Source: Acidobacteriota bacterium (lineage in GTDB: Bacteria > Acidobacteriota > Terriglobia > Terriglobales > Acidobacteriaceae). Taken from it: DNA of 64,000 nucleotides. Positions within the stretch are counted from its first letter, which is position 1. Each line of letters starts with the position of its first letter. The notes under the pieces were generated by a model, which made no database searches, was not told the DNA's origin, and saw only the letters and a list, made by a program, of their open reading frames with translations. Where the stretch lies: NCBI GenBank assembly GCA_003225005.1, contig QIAN01000138.1, forward strand, positions 3,266-67,265, written 5' to 3'. The position numbers were made by a program, and so were the translations under genes. Of the stretch, positions 15,444 to 24,112 are shown piece after piece.

Positions 15444-17543
15444 ATGAAGCGTTATTGGCCAGCGTTCGTTATCGTCATTTTTCTTTTCCCTCTTGCGGCC
15501 TTAGCCGATGAGGGCATGTGGCTCTACAACCAGCCGCCGAAAGATAGGATCAAGGCCAAGTACGGCTTCGAGCTCACGCAGAAGTGGCTCGATCACGTCC
15601 GGCTTTCCTCCGTCCGCTTTAACAATGGGGGCTCCGGCTCCTTCGTTTCCGCCGACGGACTGACATTCACCAATCACCACGTCGGCGCAGGCTGCGTGCA
15701 GCAACTCTCCACCGCGGGCCACGACTACATCAAAACCGGGTTTTACGCCAAGACCCGCGCCGAAGAAACCAAATGCCCAAACCTTGAGCTCAATCAACTG
15801 GTGGGCATCGAGGACGTCACCGACAAGGTCAACGCGGGGGTCAAGCCGCGCATGTCCGCTGCCGATGCGGGACAGGCACAACGCGCCGCCATGTCCCAGG
15901 TCGAAAAGGACTGCAGCACTTCGACCCGCCTGCGCTGCGATGTCGTCGTCCTCTACTCCGGCCAGGTCTATAACCTGTACAAGTACAAGAAGTACACCGA
16001 TGTGCGTCTCGTTTTCGCTCCAGAATTTGACATCGCGTTCTTTGGTGGTGATCCCGATAATTTCACCTATCCCCGCTACGATTTGGACATCACGTTTTTC
16101 CGAGTCTACGAAAACGACAAGCCCGCACATCTTGACAACTATCTGCGATGGTCGCCCAGCGGAGTAAACGACGGCGACCTCATCTTTGTCTCCGGGCATC
16201 CCGGGAATACAGGACGCTGGCTCGCGATGGCAAATCTGGATTTTCTGCGCAACGTGCAGTATCCCGCGAACCTCCAACTCTACAGACGCCGCATTGCTCT
16301 GCTTCAGGACTTCAGTAGACAATCGGAAGAAAACGCCCGCATCGCCAAGGAAATGATATTCGGCCTCGAGAATTCGCAGAAGGCGATCACCGGTTATCAG
16401 TCGGGGCTGCTCGACAAGTCCATCAGGGATAGCAAAGCTGCCGATGAAGCCAGGCTGCGCGCAGCTTTTAGGGCCGATCCCAAGAACGCGGGCGCGCCTG
16501 ACCCATGGGAAGAAATCGCACAGGCCATGAAGCTGCAGCGCGACATCTATCCACAGCTTGCTTATCTGGAGCGAATGCGCGGCTTTGCTGGCCACCTGCC
16601 CCAAATCGCCCGGGCTCTGGTGCGAGTGGCCGTCGAGAAAACCAAGCCCAACCAGGATCGCCTGCGAGAGTATCGCGACTCCGCCCTTCCCTCCTTCGAG
16701 CAGCAACTGTTTTCCACCGAACCGATCTACAAGAATCTCGACCAGATTCTTCTCGCCGATTCCCTAGCCGAAATGCAGGATGCATTGGGCAAGAACCATC
16801 CTGACGTCCAGAAAGTGCTGAACGGCAGGACACCAGAGGATGCCGCTAAGGACATGATCGCCAATACCAAGCTCGACGACGTGGCCTTTCGTAAGCAACT
16901 CTATACAGCCGGCAAGGCAGCCGTCGAGGCCAGCGCCGATCCCCTGATGATTGTCATGCGCGCCATCGACCCGGATGCCCGCGCTGTCCGTACACAATAT
17001 GACGACAAGATCGAATCTGTCACACGTCGTGATGGAACATTGATCGCTCAGGCGCGTTTTGCCCAGAGCGGATTCACCCAGCCACCCGATGCCACTTTTA
17101 CGCTGCGCCTTAGCTACGGAGCGGTGAAGGGTTACGAGGAAAATGGCAAAGCCGTGCCTTACGAAACGAGTATTGGCGGCGCGTATCTGCATGCCGCGGA
17201 ACATAACAACCAGCCGCCATACAACCTTCCCGAGAGTTGGATGAACGCGAAGCCCAGCCTCGATCTGAAAACGCCGCTGAACTTCGTTTCCACCCCAGAC
17301 ATCATTGGCGGAAACTCCGGTTCTCCGACGGTTGACCAGAAGGGCGAAGTCGTCGGTATCATCTTCGACGGCAACATCCAATCGCTGCCTTGGAACTTCG
17401 GCTATCGTGACCTACAAGGCCGCGCGGTTTCGGTGGACTCGCGTGGGATTCAGGAGGCGCTACGCAAGATCTACGGTGCTACGGCGCTGGCCGATGAACT
17501 GACGACAGCGAGTGCAGCGGCAGCCAAGGCATCCGGGAAGTAG
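15444..17543 (+). CDS. S46-family dipeptidyl-peptidase (DPP7/DPP11-like), secreted
   Basis: A roughly 699-residue chymotrypsin-fold exopeptidase that removes dipeptides from peptide N-termini in the periplasm. The start is placed at ATG 15444, giving the signal peptide MKRYWPAFVIVIFLFPLAALA; a GTG at 15426 would add six residues. The mature start DEGMWLYNQPP is the S46 hallmark. The catalytic His is in LTFTNHHVGAG and the nucleophilic Ser in IIGGNSGSPTVD near the C-terminus. Other family blocks (FGGDPDNFTYPRYDLDITFFR, SGHPGNTGR) are intact. S46 peptidases are characteristic of bacteria that use peptides as carbon source. P1 specificity cannot be fixed by eye. Confidence 0.95.
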   Translation: MKRYWPAFVIVIFLFPLAALADEGMWLYNQPPKDRIKAKYGFELTQKWLDHVRLSSVRFNNGGSGSFVSADGLTFTNHHVGAGCVQQLSTAGHDYIKTGFYAKTRAEETKCPNLELNQLVGIEDVTDKVNAGVKPRMSAADAGQAQRAAMSQVEKDCSTSTRLRCDVVVLYSGQVYNLYKYKKYTDVRLVFAPEFDIAFFGGDPDNFTYPRYDLDITFFRVYENDKPAHLDNYLRWSPSGVNDGDLIFVSGHPGNTGRWLAMANLDFLRNVQYPANLQLYRRRIALLQDFSRQSEENARIAKEMIFGLENSQKAITGYQSGLLDKSIRDSKAADEARLRAAFRADPKNAGAPDPWEEIAQAMKLQRDIYPQLAYLERMRGFAGHLPQIARALVRVAVEKTKPNQDRLREYRDSALPSFEQQLFSTEPIYKNLDQILLADSLAEMQDALGKNHPDVQKVLNGRTPEDAAKDMIANTKLDDVAFRKQLYTAGKAAVEASADPLMIVMRAIDPDARAVRTQYDDKIESVTRRDGTLIAQARFAQSGFTQPPDATFTLRLSYGAVKGYEENGKAVPYETSIGGAYLHAAEHNNQPPYNLPESWMNAKPSLDLKTPLNFVSTPDIIGGNSGSPTVDQKGEVVGIIFDGNIQSLPWNFGYRDLQGRAVSVDSRGIQEALRKIYGATALADELTTASAAAAKASGK

Positions 17544-17627
17544 TACATAGGGGTCGTGCTTCACTGATCTCTTTGCTGCTTCGAAAAGGTTGCGCGTGGC
17601 CCAGGCTTCCCGCTGCCCTGTGCGGCT

Positions 17628-18512
17628 TCAGCTCGGCCAGATACTGGAAGCAGTCTTGCTTAGAATCTGTTGCCGTACTTCTTCGGTCAGGGGCAGCGCC
17701 CGAAACGCATCGAGATTTTTCCTGATATCAGGCACGCCCGGTCCCGGCCAGTCGGTACCAAAAAGCGTCTTCTGCGCGATCTCTTCCAGCCGCGGGAAAT
17801 ACTTCGGCAGGGTTTTAGGCGGGATACCGCTGATATCGAGGTAGACATGAGGATGCCGACGCACCAGAAAAAACGCCGTCTGCATCCACAGCGGACGCCC
17901 GCCATGCGCCAGCAGGATCTTCAGCTTGGGAAAGTCCACGGCGACATCATCGACGTAGATCGGGTCGCCGTATTTGTTGCGCGCCCCAGGAAACACCGAC
18001 GTTCCCGTGTGAAACATCACAGGGACGCCATTCGCTTCCGCTGCCCGGTAAATGATCTCCAGCTCCTTCACGCCGGTTAAGTAATCGTTGGGGAACAACA
18101 ACTGATGCGGCGGATGAATCTTGATCATCCGGATGCCGAGCCTCAGGATTTGCTCCATGTCCGCCAGCACGTTGGCTGTATGCCGAGGATGCAAACTCCC
18201 GCAGGAGATCAGCCGCTTGGGATCTGTCTTAACATAATCGGCCACGAACTGATTCACGCCATGGGTAAAGCCAATCACTTCCGGAGCCACATAGTTGATG
18301 AGCACCGCTCGGTCGACGCCGCAAACGTCAAGGTGGTTCAGGAATAGCTTGGGAGAACGGCAAAATTCAACAATCTGATCGAAGTCCGGCCGCTTCTTTT
18401 TCATCAGCTCCAGCGCCTGCGGCTTGAACATCTCGACGGGCTGGATGTGTATGTGGCAGTCGGTAATCAAGACAATGAGCCGTTTGTGGTTGCTGGTTTC
18501 ACCATCGCGCAA
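17628..18512 (-). CDS. Amidohydrolase-family metal-dependent hydrolase (TIM barrel)
   Basis: A roughly 285-residue amidohydrolase_2 protein. Metal-ligand motifs are DCHIH near the N-terminus, a His in MFHTGTSVFPGA, a His in LLAHGGRPLW, and the conserved Asp in LFGTDWPGPG. This family includes aromatic-acid decarboxylases (ACMSD, gamma-resorcylate) and lactone hydrolases. The upstream part of the frame is probably untranslated; a TTG about 17 codons in, just before ITDCHIH, is a likely start. It is the last gene of the minus-strand aromatic-CoA cluster, separated from it by about 120 bp holding palindromic repeats, so its membership in the pathway is plausible but unproven. Confidence 0.8.
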   Translation of the reverse strand: MRDGETSNHKRLIVLITDCHIHIQPVEMFKPQALELMKKKRPDFDQIVEFCRSPKLFLNHLDVCGVDRAVLINYVAPEVIGFTHGVNQFVADYVKTDPKRLISCGSLHPRHTANVLADMEQILRLGIRMIKIHPPHQLLFPNDYLTGVKELEIIYRAAEANGVPVMFHTGTSVFPGARNKYGDPIYVDDVAVDFPKLKILLAHGGRPLWMQTAFFLVRRHPHVYLDISGIPPKTLPKYFPRLEEIAQKTLFGTDWPGPGVPDIRKNLDAFRALPLTEEVRQQILSKTASSIWPS

Positions 18513-18535
18513 TTGCGGCAGTTAGGTCCGACATT

Positions 18536-18619
18536 CGTCCCGAAGGGACGATTGATAGTAGCCCAGCACTTCCGTGCTGGGAAGACTGAAAAACAGAATA
18601 ACCAGGTCCCGGCGGGACC
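18536..18619. repeat. Cluster of three short palindromic repeats (REP-like)
   Basis: Three back-to-back perfect palindromic hairpins: CGTCCCGAAGGGACG (18536-18550), CCCAGCACTTCCGTGCTGGG (18562-18581) and GGTCCCGGCGGGACC (18605-18619). The arrangement is that of dispersed REP-type intergenic elements common in acidobacterial genomes. Placed between two genes of one apparent operon, they may also stabilise or partially terminate the message. Confidence 0.7.
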
Positions 18620-18634
18620 GCAGAAAACCTGTCT

Positions 18635-19618
18635 TCAGTTGCTGGCCGCCGCCAATACCGCCCGCTTCGTGAACACCCGAATCATCTCCCGTCGATATTC
18701 CGGCGTCAGAGCTGACGTGGTCAGGGGCTTCGCCGTCCTCGCCGCGAGATCGCCCACGACCTCGGCCAGCGAATCATCCACCATCTTGCCAGCAAGAATC
18801 CCGCTCGCGGCTTTCACCAGCATCGGTGCCGGATTCACCGCCGTAATCGCCAAGCGCGCATCCACCACATGGCCATTCGATCGCTTCATCACTACCGCCA
18901 CACCGGCCAGCGGGTAATCAATCGATCCACGCACGCGTAGCTTGCGGTACACACCGTGATAATCCGCAGAAGACGTCGGCAGGAACACGCGTGTCAACAA
19001 CTCATTGGGCTGAAGTTTCCTGTAATTATCCCCAATCCCCGTATAGAACTGGGCGAGCGGCATGCGCCGTACCCCTTCCGGACCAACGATCTCAACTTCC
19101 GCTTCCAGACATAGCAGGGCCGCGGGCGTGTCGCCGGAAAACACGGCCCAGCACTTGGTTCCGCCCGGCGCCACGTGGCACAGGTCGCCGTCTTTCTTGA
19201 TACAGAAACCGCAACCCTTACGCCATGTGAGCGATTGGTTGTACCAGAGGCAGCGCGTATCCAGGCATATGTTGCCACCTACCGTGCCCATGTTGCGCAG
19301 TAAAGGAGAAGCTACGGTCGCCGCCGCCTGGGACAGGACGCTGTAGTGTCCTTGCAGGAAGCTGGAGCGCTCGATTTCACTAAGAGGCGTCGCCGCCCCA
19401 ATCTCCACTCCAGCGTTCGCCTGCGACCGAATGCCACGCAATCCCGGGATTCTGCGCAGATCCAGCACATATTCTGGCTCAAACAGCTTCTGCTGCATCG
19501 ACGGAATCAGGTCCGTGCCCCCAGCCAATATCCGAACTTTTGCCGCATGTTTGGCGAGATCACCGACCGCCTCATCGACTGTGCGCGGCCGTAGAAACTT
19601 GAATTGCGGAAGGCTCAA
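18635..19618 (-). CDS. hcrB: 4-hydroxybenzoyl-CoA reductase-like FAD subunit with extra [4Fe-4S] loop (HcrB-like)
   Basis: A 327-residue FAD-binding subunit of the xanthine oxidase family (ILAGGTDL at 30-37, NMGTVGGN at 109-116). It carries an inserted cysteine loop between residues 118 and 156: C123, C139, C147 and C156 are spaced 16, 8 and 9. As I recall, Thauera HcrB has the same spacing in the loop holding its additional [4Fe-4S] cluster (C122, C138, C146, C155). That cluster is the distinguishing feature of 4-hydroxybenzoyl-CoA reductase, which reductively removes the para-hydroxyl using low-potential electrons. The start overlaps the end of the hcrA-like gene by 4 bp. Confidence 0.8.
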   Translation of the reverse strand: MSLPQFKFLRPRTVDEAVGDLAKHAAKVRILAGGTDLIPSMQQKLFEPEYVLDLRRIPGLRGIRSQANAGVEIGAATPLSEIERSSFLQGHYSVLSQAAATVASPLLRNMGTVGGNICLDTRCLWYNQSLTWRKGCGFCIKKDGDLCHVAPGGTKCWAVFSGDTPAALLCLEAEVEIVGPEGVRRMPLAQFYTGIGDNYRKLQPNELLTRVFLPTSSADYHGVYRKLRVRGSIDYPLAGVAVVMKRSNGHVVDARLAITAVNPAPMLVKAASGILAGKMVDDSLAEVVGDLAARTAKPLTTSALTPEYRREMIRVFTKRAVLAAASN

Positions 19619-22203
19619 TCGGCGCCTCCCGCCGGCTCAGGCCCTTCGCGCCGCGATGGATCCAGCGCATGACGCTGCGGCCCCTTGCCCCTGAACCAGA
19701 GAGAGCCGCCGTGCTCGCGAAAACGCACCGGCGCGGTAGGATCGATCCCCTCGGTAAGGTTCAGTGGTTTTGCGTTCTTCTTCGCACGCAGTGCTGCCAG
19801 AACGCGCTCCGGCGTAAACGGACACTCATGTAGGCGTACCCCCACGGCGTCGTAGATCGCGTTGGCAATCGCAGGAATTGTCGCGGCCAGGGATCCCTCG
19901 CTACATTCTTTCGCACCGAATGGTCCCTCGGGATCAATACTCTCCACGATGATCGGTTCCACCTCTGGCGATTCCACCGATGAAGGACTGCGATATTCGA
20001 GCAGCCCCGGGTTCATGAGCATGCCGTCTTTCCACACCATCTCTTCGGTCAGCGCCTGACCCATGCCCATCCAGACGGAACCGATAATTTGGCCTTCCAC
20101 CGAGACCGGATTCAACGCCCGCCCGCAATCGTGCGCAGCCCAAACCTTATGCACCGTCACCTCGCCGGTCTCTTCATCGACGCTGACTTCAGCCACTTGC
20201 GCCGCATAAGAATATGCCGGCGACGGTCCCACGCCCGCTCCTTTGTGCTTGCCCCCGCGGGCTTCCTGAGGAGGCGCATAAGATCCAGTCCCGCTCAGCG
20301 CTCCGTGGAAATCAATCGCCGCCACAACCGCCTCCTCGAAGGTCATCCAATCCTTCGGCCCTTCATCTTTCCGCTTTTGCTGCAGCGATCCCCGCAGAAT
20401 CTGCCCCTCAACGCGCCCGCTGACCGTCGCTCCGGCTTGCGTTGTCTCTTCTTCTTCTCCGGGGTTGTTCTTCATGGCATGGGGTGCGCTTCCCCTTTTC
20501 GACACAACATCGTCGCGAAATAGGAGATCATCTGCCGCACAGTTCATCTTTTTCGCTGCAGCGGCCGCAATCCGCTTCTTTACCTCCTCGGCAGCGCGCA
20601 GGGTCGCATTCCCAGCCATGAAAGTTACGCGGCTGGAGTACGAGCCAATGTCGATCGGAGTGAGATCCGTATCAGCAGCGATCACTCGTACGCGAGCCAG
20701 CGAGCATCCCAGCGCCTCGGCGGCGATCTGCGCGGTCATGGTGTCCGAGCCCTGGCCAATTTCTGAAGCCCCGGTATACACAACCACGCCGCCATCGCGG
20801 TCAATCTTGATGTTCACAGTCGAATGCGGCATGTCGGAACGAATGATGGAATTTGCTGCACCACTCACATAGTGGCTACAGGCAATGCCTAACCCACGCC
20901 CCTTCGCCAGCTTACCCTTGCGCTGCTTCCAGCCGGAACGCTCCACCGTTCTCGCAATACATTCCGGCAAGCCGTAGCTCTGCACACGCAGCCCGTTGAC
21001 GGTGACGCAAGGCGGCGTGAGCAGATTGCGTTGGCGTATCTCGGCCGGATCCATGTCAATTTCAGCCGCCAGTTCATCCAGTTGGGTCTCGAAGGCGAAG
21101 CGCACGTTCACCGTGCCGTGCCCCCGCATGGCGCCGCAAGCCGGTTTGTTCGTGAGCACACGGTATCCGTCGTATTGAATGTTAGGGATGTCGTAGAGCG
21201 CCCCCAGCAGCGCACCCGAATAGAGAATTGTGACGACGCCGTATGAGCAATATGCCCCGCCATCCTGCACGACGCGCGCTTTCACTGACGTAATGCGCCC
21301 GTCATTCCTGACGCCGGTCTTGAGATCAATGATCGTTCGCGGCCGTCCGCGGTGCGCCCAGAAGACCTCCTCGCGGGTATAGGTAATTTTGACCGGGGCA
21401 TTGGCCTTGCGTGCCGCCACCGCGGCAATAATCTCCAGCGGAATTACTTCGCTCTTACCGCCGAAACCACCGCCCACCAGAGGTTTGATAACGCGAATCT
21501 GCGACATCGGCATTTCCAGCACCAGCGACAGCTTGTGCTGCAAGTAATACGGAACTTGGGTCGACGACCATACCGTCAGCCGCCCCATCTTGCCCGTGTG
21601 CGGATCGAGCTCAAAAGACGCCAGCGTGGAATGCGGCTCCATGGCGGCATGCGTCACTTCGTTCGCAATGAAGCGCGCCTCGGCAACATGGTCGGCCTCG
21701 GCAAAACCTTTTTCCGGATCGCCGAAGACATGGTGATAATCCTTTTCGATGTTGTGCGTTTTGTTGTCGTGGATGAGATGGGTCTCCGCCTTCATCGATT
21801 CTTCGGGATCGAAGTAGGCGGGCAGAACTTCATATTCAACATCGATGAGTTCCAGCGCCTTATCGGCAGTGGCATCATCCACCGCCACAACACAGGCCAC
21901 GTGATCGCCAACGTAGCGAACCTTATCGAGCGCCAGCGCGTGCTCATCGTGTCCCACAGGGAGAATGCCATAAGGATTTGGTGCGTCTTTGCCGATCACG
22001 ACCGCTACTACGCCTTCGAGCTTTTCGGCCCGGGTCGTGTCGATGCTCTTGATGTGAGCATGCGGATACGGCGAGTGCAGAATCTTACCCACGAGCATCC
22101 CAGGCAGGCTCAGATCGTCGGTGTATTTGCCCGAGCCCGTGGTCTTATAGGCAGCGTCGACCATGGCGGTCGGCTTGCCGATGATAGAGAAACCGTTATC
22201 CAT
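19615..22203 (-). CDS. hcrA: 4-hydroxybenzoyl-CoA reductase-like molybdopterin subunit (HcrA-like)
   Basis: A large molybdenum-binding subunit of the xanthine dehydrogenase family. The aldehyde oxidase/XDH N-terminal domain covers about residues 15-125, followed by the Mo-cofactor domain with VGGGFGGKSEV and, near the C-terminus, the active-site region GPFGAKECSEG. At 862 residues it is clearly longer than typical HcrA (about 770). The excess includes a charged insertion around residues 560-660 (GEEEETTQ... LQQKRKDEG...) and a roughly 40-residue C-terminal extension. With its two neighbours it forms a complete Mo/FAD/Fe-S three-gene set. The closest biochemical model is 4-hydroxybenzoyl-CoA reductase; a hydroxylating dehydrogenase for another aryl-CoA remains possible. 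Confidence 0.82.
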   Translation of the reverse strand: MDNGFSIIGKPTAMVDAAYKTTGSGKYTDDLSLPGMLVGKILHSPYPHAHIKSIDTTRAEKLEGVVAVVIGKDAPNPYGILPVGHDEHALALDKVRYVGDHVACVVAVDDATADKALELIDVEYEVLPAYFDPEESMKAETHLIHDNKTHNIEKDYHHVFGDPEKGFAEADHVAEARFIANEVTHAAMEPHSTLASFELDPHTGKMGRLTVWSSTQVPYYLQHKLSLVLEMPMSQIRVIKPLVGGGFGGKSEVIPLEIIAAVAARKANAPVKITYTREEVFWAHRGRPRTIIDLKTGVRNDGRITSVKARVVQDGGAYCSYGVVTILYSGALLGALYDIPNIQYDGYRVLTNKPACGAMRGHGTVNVRFAFETQLDELAAEIDMDPAEIRQRNLLTPPCVTVNGLRVQSYGLPECIARTVERSGWKQRKGKLAKGRGLGIACSHYVSGAANSIIRSDMPHSTVNIKIDRDGGVVVYTGASEIGQGSDTMTAQIAAEALGCSLARVRVIAADTDLTPIDIGSYSSRVTFMAGNATLRAAEEVKKRIAAAAAKKMNCAADDLLFRDDVVSKRGSAPHAMKNNPGEEEETTQAGATVSGRVEGQILRGSLQQKRKDEGPKDWMTFEEAVVAAIDFHGALSGTGSYAPPQEARGGKHKGAGVGPSPAYSYAAQVAEVSVDEETGEVTVHKVWAAHDCGRALNPVSVEGQIIGSVWMGMGQALTEEMVWKDGMLMNPGLLEYRSPSSVESPEVEPIIVESIDPEGPFGAKECSEGSLAATIPAIANAIYDAVGVRLHECPFTPERVLAALRAKKNAKPLNLTEGIDPTAPVRFREHGGSLWFRGKGPQRHALDPSRREGPEPAGGAD

Positions 22204-22231
22204 GTCTCGTCATCCTGCTGCGGCGCGAACC

Positions 22232-22792
22232 TTATGTCTTGTCATTCCGAACGCCGCGCGAAACGGGGTCGGAGAAACCTGCTGCCCTCGGAAGCAGGCA
22301 TTCCTTCGCCGCCGCCATGGCGCTGCGTTCCGCTCGAATTGCCGACCGGATCGCCTCATACATCTGGTTGTATCCAGTGCAGCGGCAGAGATTGCTGCTT
22401 AACGCGGTCCGAACGTCAGCCTCCGAGGGATCAGGATTCTCCGCCAGCAGCGCCTTCACCGTCATAATGAAACCCGGAGTGCAGTAGCCACACTGCGCCC
22501 CGCCCCAGTCGCCATAAGCCTTCTGAATCGCCGCCAGACTCCCGTGCTCGCTGACGCCTTCGATGGTAGTGATCTCCTGCCCTTCGCAACTGGCCGCCAA
22601 CAGCGTGCACGAAAGCATGGAAACCCCATCCAGCAGCACGGTGCAAGCGCCGCAAGAGGAATCGTCGCACCCGCGCTTGGATCCGGTGAGGTCCAGATCC
22701 TTACGCAACACGTCGAGCAGCAACGAGTTGGGTTCGATCGCCAATTCGCAAGAGCGGCCATTAATCTTGAGTGCAACGAGTTCTTTTTTCAT
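22232..22792 (-). CDS. hcrC: 4-hydroxybenzoyl-CoA reductase-like [2Fe-2S] subunit (HcrC-like)
   Basis: A 186-residue iron-sulfur subunit. The plant-type [2Fe-2S] ligands are in RGCDDSSCGACTVLLDG plus a downstream Cys (MLSC). The second cluster domain has CGYCTPGFI and CRCTGY. The first roughly 158 residues are standard. The last roughly 28 (MAAAKECLLPRAAGFSDPVSRGVRNDKT) are translated from a dispersed intergenic repeat that resembles the reverse complement of the common GTCATTCCGAAC...AGAAACCTGC motif, so the natural C-terminus has been replaced. It is the first gene of the three-subunit set, with 28 bp to hcrA. Confidence 0.85.
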   Translation of the reverse strand: MKKELVALKINGRSCELAIEPNSLLLDVLRKDLDLTGSKRGCDDSSCGACTVLLDGVSMLSCTLLAASCEGQEITTIEGVSEHGSLAAIQKAYGDWGGAQCGYCTPGFIMTVKALLAENPDPSEADVRTALSSNLCRCTGYNQMYEAIRSAIRAERSAMAAAKECLLPRAAGFSDPVSRGVRNDKT

Positions 22793-22867
22793 TGCCAGAT
22801 TTCGGCCTTTGAGCCTATGGTTTCTAGGCAGTGGGTTTGGCTACAGGCTAAGAGCCAAAAGCTGCGG

Positions 22868-23191
22868 CTAGTACACCGGTACCTTCCCATCCACCCGCCG
22901 CGACCACGCGTCGATCCCACCGCGCACGGACTGCGCCTTCTCAAATCCCTGCTGCCGCAACCACGCAGTCACATTCATCGAGCGCACGCCATGATGGCAA
23001 AGCACCACAATGTGATCTTCAGGATCCAGTTCCTGATGAGCTCGCACCGGCACGTCACCCATCGGGATCAGCTTGGCTCCGGCCATTTGTGCGGTCTCAC
23101 ACTCCCACGGCTCGCGGACGTCTACCAGAGTGAACTCCTCACCGGCATCCAGTTTGTCCTTCACTTCTTCGGGGCTGATCTCGTATTCCAT
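22868..23191 (-). CDS. Rhodanese-domain protein
   Basis: A 107-residue single rhodanese domain starting MEYEISPEEVKDKLDAG, with the active-site loop VLCHHGVRSM carrying the sulfur-accepting Cys and the D-V-R-E-P-W-E signature upstream. It transfers sulfane sulfur. In this setting it might help Fe-S or molybdenum-cofactor sulfuration of the adjacent molybdoenzyme, which needs a terminal sulfido ligand; that is inference. The open frame extends upstream into the enoyl-CoA hydratase gene, but the ATG at 23191 begins the recognisable domain; no strong ribosome site is visible. Confidence 0.85.
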   Translation of the reverse strand: MEYEISPEEVKDKLDAGEEFTLVDVREPWECETAQMAGAKLIPMGDVPVRAHQELDPEDHIVVLCHHGVRSMNVTAWLRQQGFEKAQSVRGGIDAWSRRVDGKVPVY

Positions 23192-23223
23192 CTGGTCGCT
23201 GGTCGCGATCGCCCACCACACAT

Positions 23224-24033
23224 CTACTTTCCCGTCCACTTGGGCTCGCGCTTCTCCATGAACGCCTGGACTCCCTCCTGCGCGTCGCCGGTCTTCATCA
23301 ATTCTTCCAAATAGATTTTCTCCGCCCGCGCCAATCCCTTGTCGAAGTGCATGGCATCCCACGCGTACGCCGCTTTCTTGGTCACCGCCAGCGTCCGGGG
23401 ACTGAGCTTGAGCAAGTGAGCAACGCACTCATCCACGGCGCCCGCCAATTCCCCGACCGGCATGGATCGATTTGCCAACCCAATCTCCGCCGCTTCCCTG
23501 CCGGCAATACTCCGTCCGGTCAGAATCAATTCAGCCGCACGCTTCTGTCCTACGAGCGCGGCCAATGCCGTACACGCCACTGGCGGATAGCAGCCGAGCT
23601 TGATTTCCGGAAACCCCCATTGCGCCGAGTCGTCCGTGTAAGCCATGTCGCAAACCATGGCCAGCTCAGCGCCACCGCCTAGACAACACCCGTGTACGGC
23701 AGCGATTGTCACTTTCTTACTGGCAACCAAAGTCCGGATCACGGTGTGAAACTGAGCGAGCATCTCTCCCACTTTGTCTGGAGTGTGAGCCGCTACGTCC
23801 ACCCCTGCGGAAAATGCCTTGCCCTGGCCGTTCAGGATGACCACAGAAACATCTGGGCGCGCTTCGATCTGCCCGAGAGTCTGAGCAAGTTCCTCCATCA
23901 TCGCCAGGTCGATGACGTTCAGTGGCGGATTATTCAGTGCAATCCGCCCGACCGGAGGCTGCACGTCCAGTGTGAGGCGCGTGATCTTATTTGACGCTAA
24001 GGTCGCCATAGCTGCGCCGTCATCTCGGAACAA
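23224..24033 (-). CDS. Enoyl-CoA hydratase/isomerase family protein
   Basis: A crotonase-fold protein of about 260 residues, with the oxyanion-hole elements KAFSAGVDVA and HGCCLGGGAELAMVCD, and a second acidic position in WGFPEIKLGCYPPVA. The CYPP in place of the usual PGAGGT loop suggests a specialised ring-opening or dienoyl-CoA activity rather than classical beta-oxidation. It sits between the BoxB-like oxygenase and the rhodanese gene. Crotonases act right after aryl-CoA epoxidation or reduction in known benzoyl-CoA pathways. The likely start is ATG a few codons in (MATLASNK). Confidence 0.85.
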   Translation of the reverse strand: MFRDDGAAMATLASNKITRLTLDVQPPVGRIALNNPPLNVIDLAMMEELAQTLGQIEARPDVSVVILNGQGKAFSAGVDVAAHTPDKVGEMLAQFHTVIRTLVASKKVTIAAVHGCCLGGGAELAMVCDMAYTDDSAQWGFPEIKLGCYPPVACTALAALVGQKRAAELILTGRSIAGREAAEIGLANRSMPVGELAGAVDECVAHLLKLSPRTLAVTKKAAYAWDAMHFDKGLARAEKIYLEELMKTGDAQEGVQAFMEKREPKWTGK

Positions 24034-24112
24034 ATCAGCTCACCAGGACGGTTCCGCCCTTCTTAAGTGTTCTCCATCCCTGTGCGCCTCTGTGGTGAGA
24101 GGCCCCCTCGAC

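Noticed and set aside
15501-16706. 401-codon open frame antisense to the S46 peptidase gene
   Set aside because: Shadow of a high-GC coding strand. The + strand frame has signal peptide, catalytic motifs and ribosome site; the antisense frame has none.
21352-22467. 371-codon open frame antisense to the hcrA-like gene
   Set aside because: Composition is rich in Arg/His as expected for an antisense frame, and the opposite strand encodes a clear molybdoenzyme.
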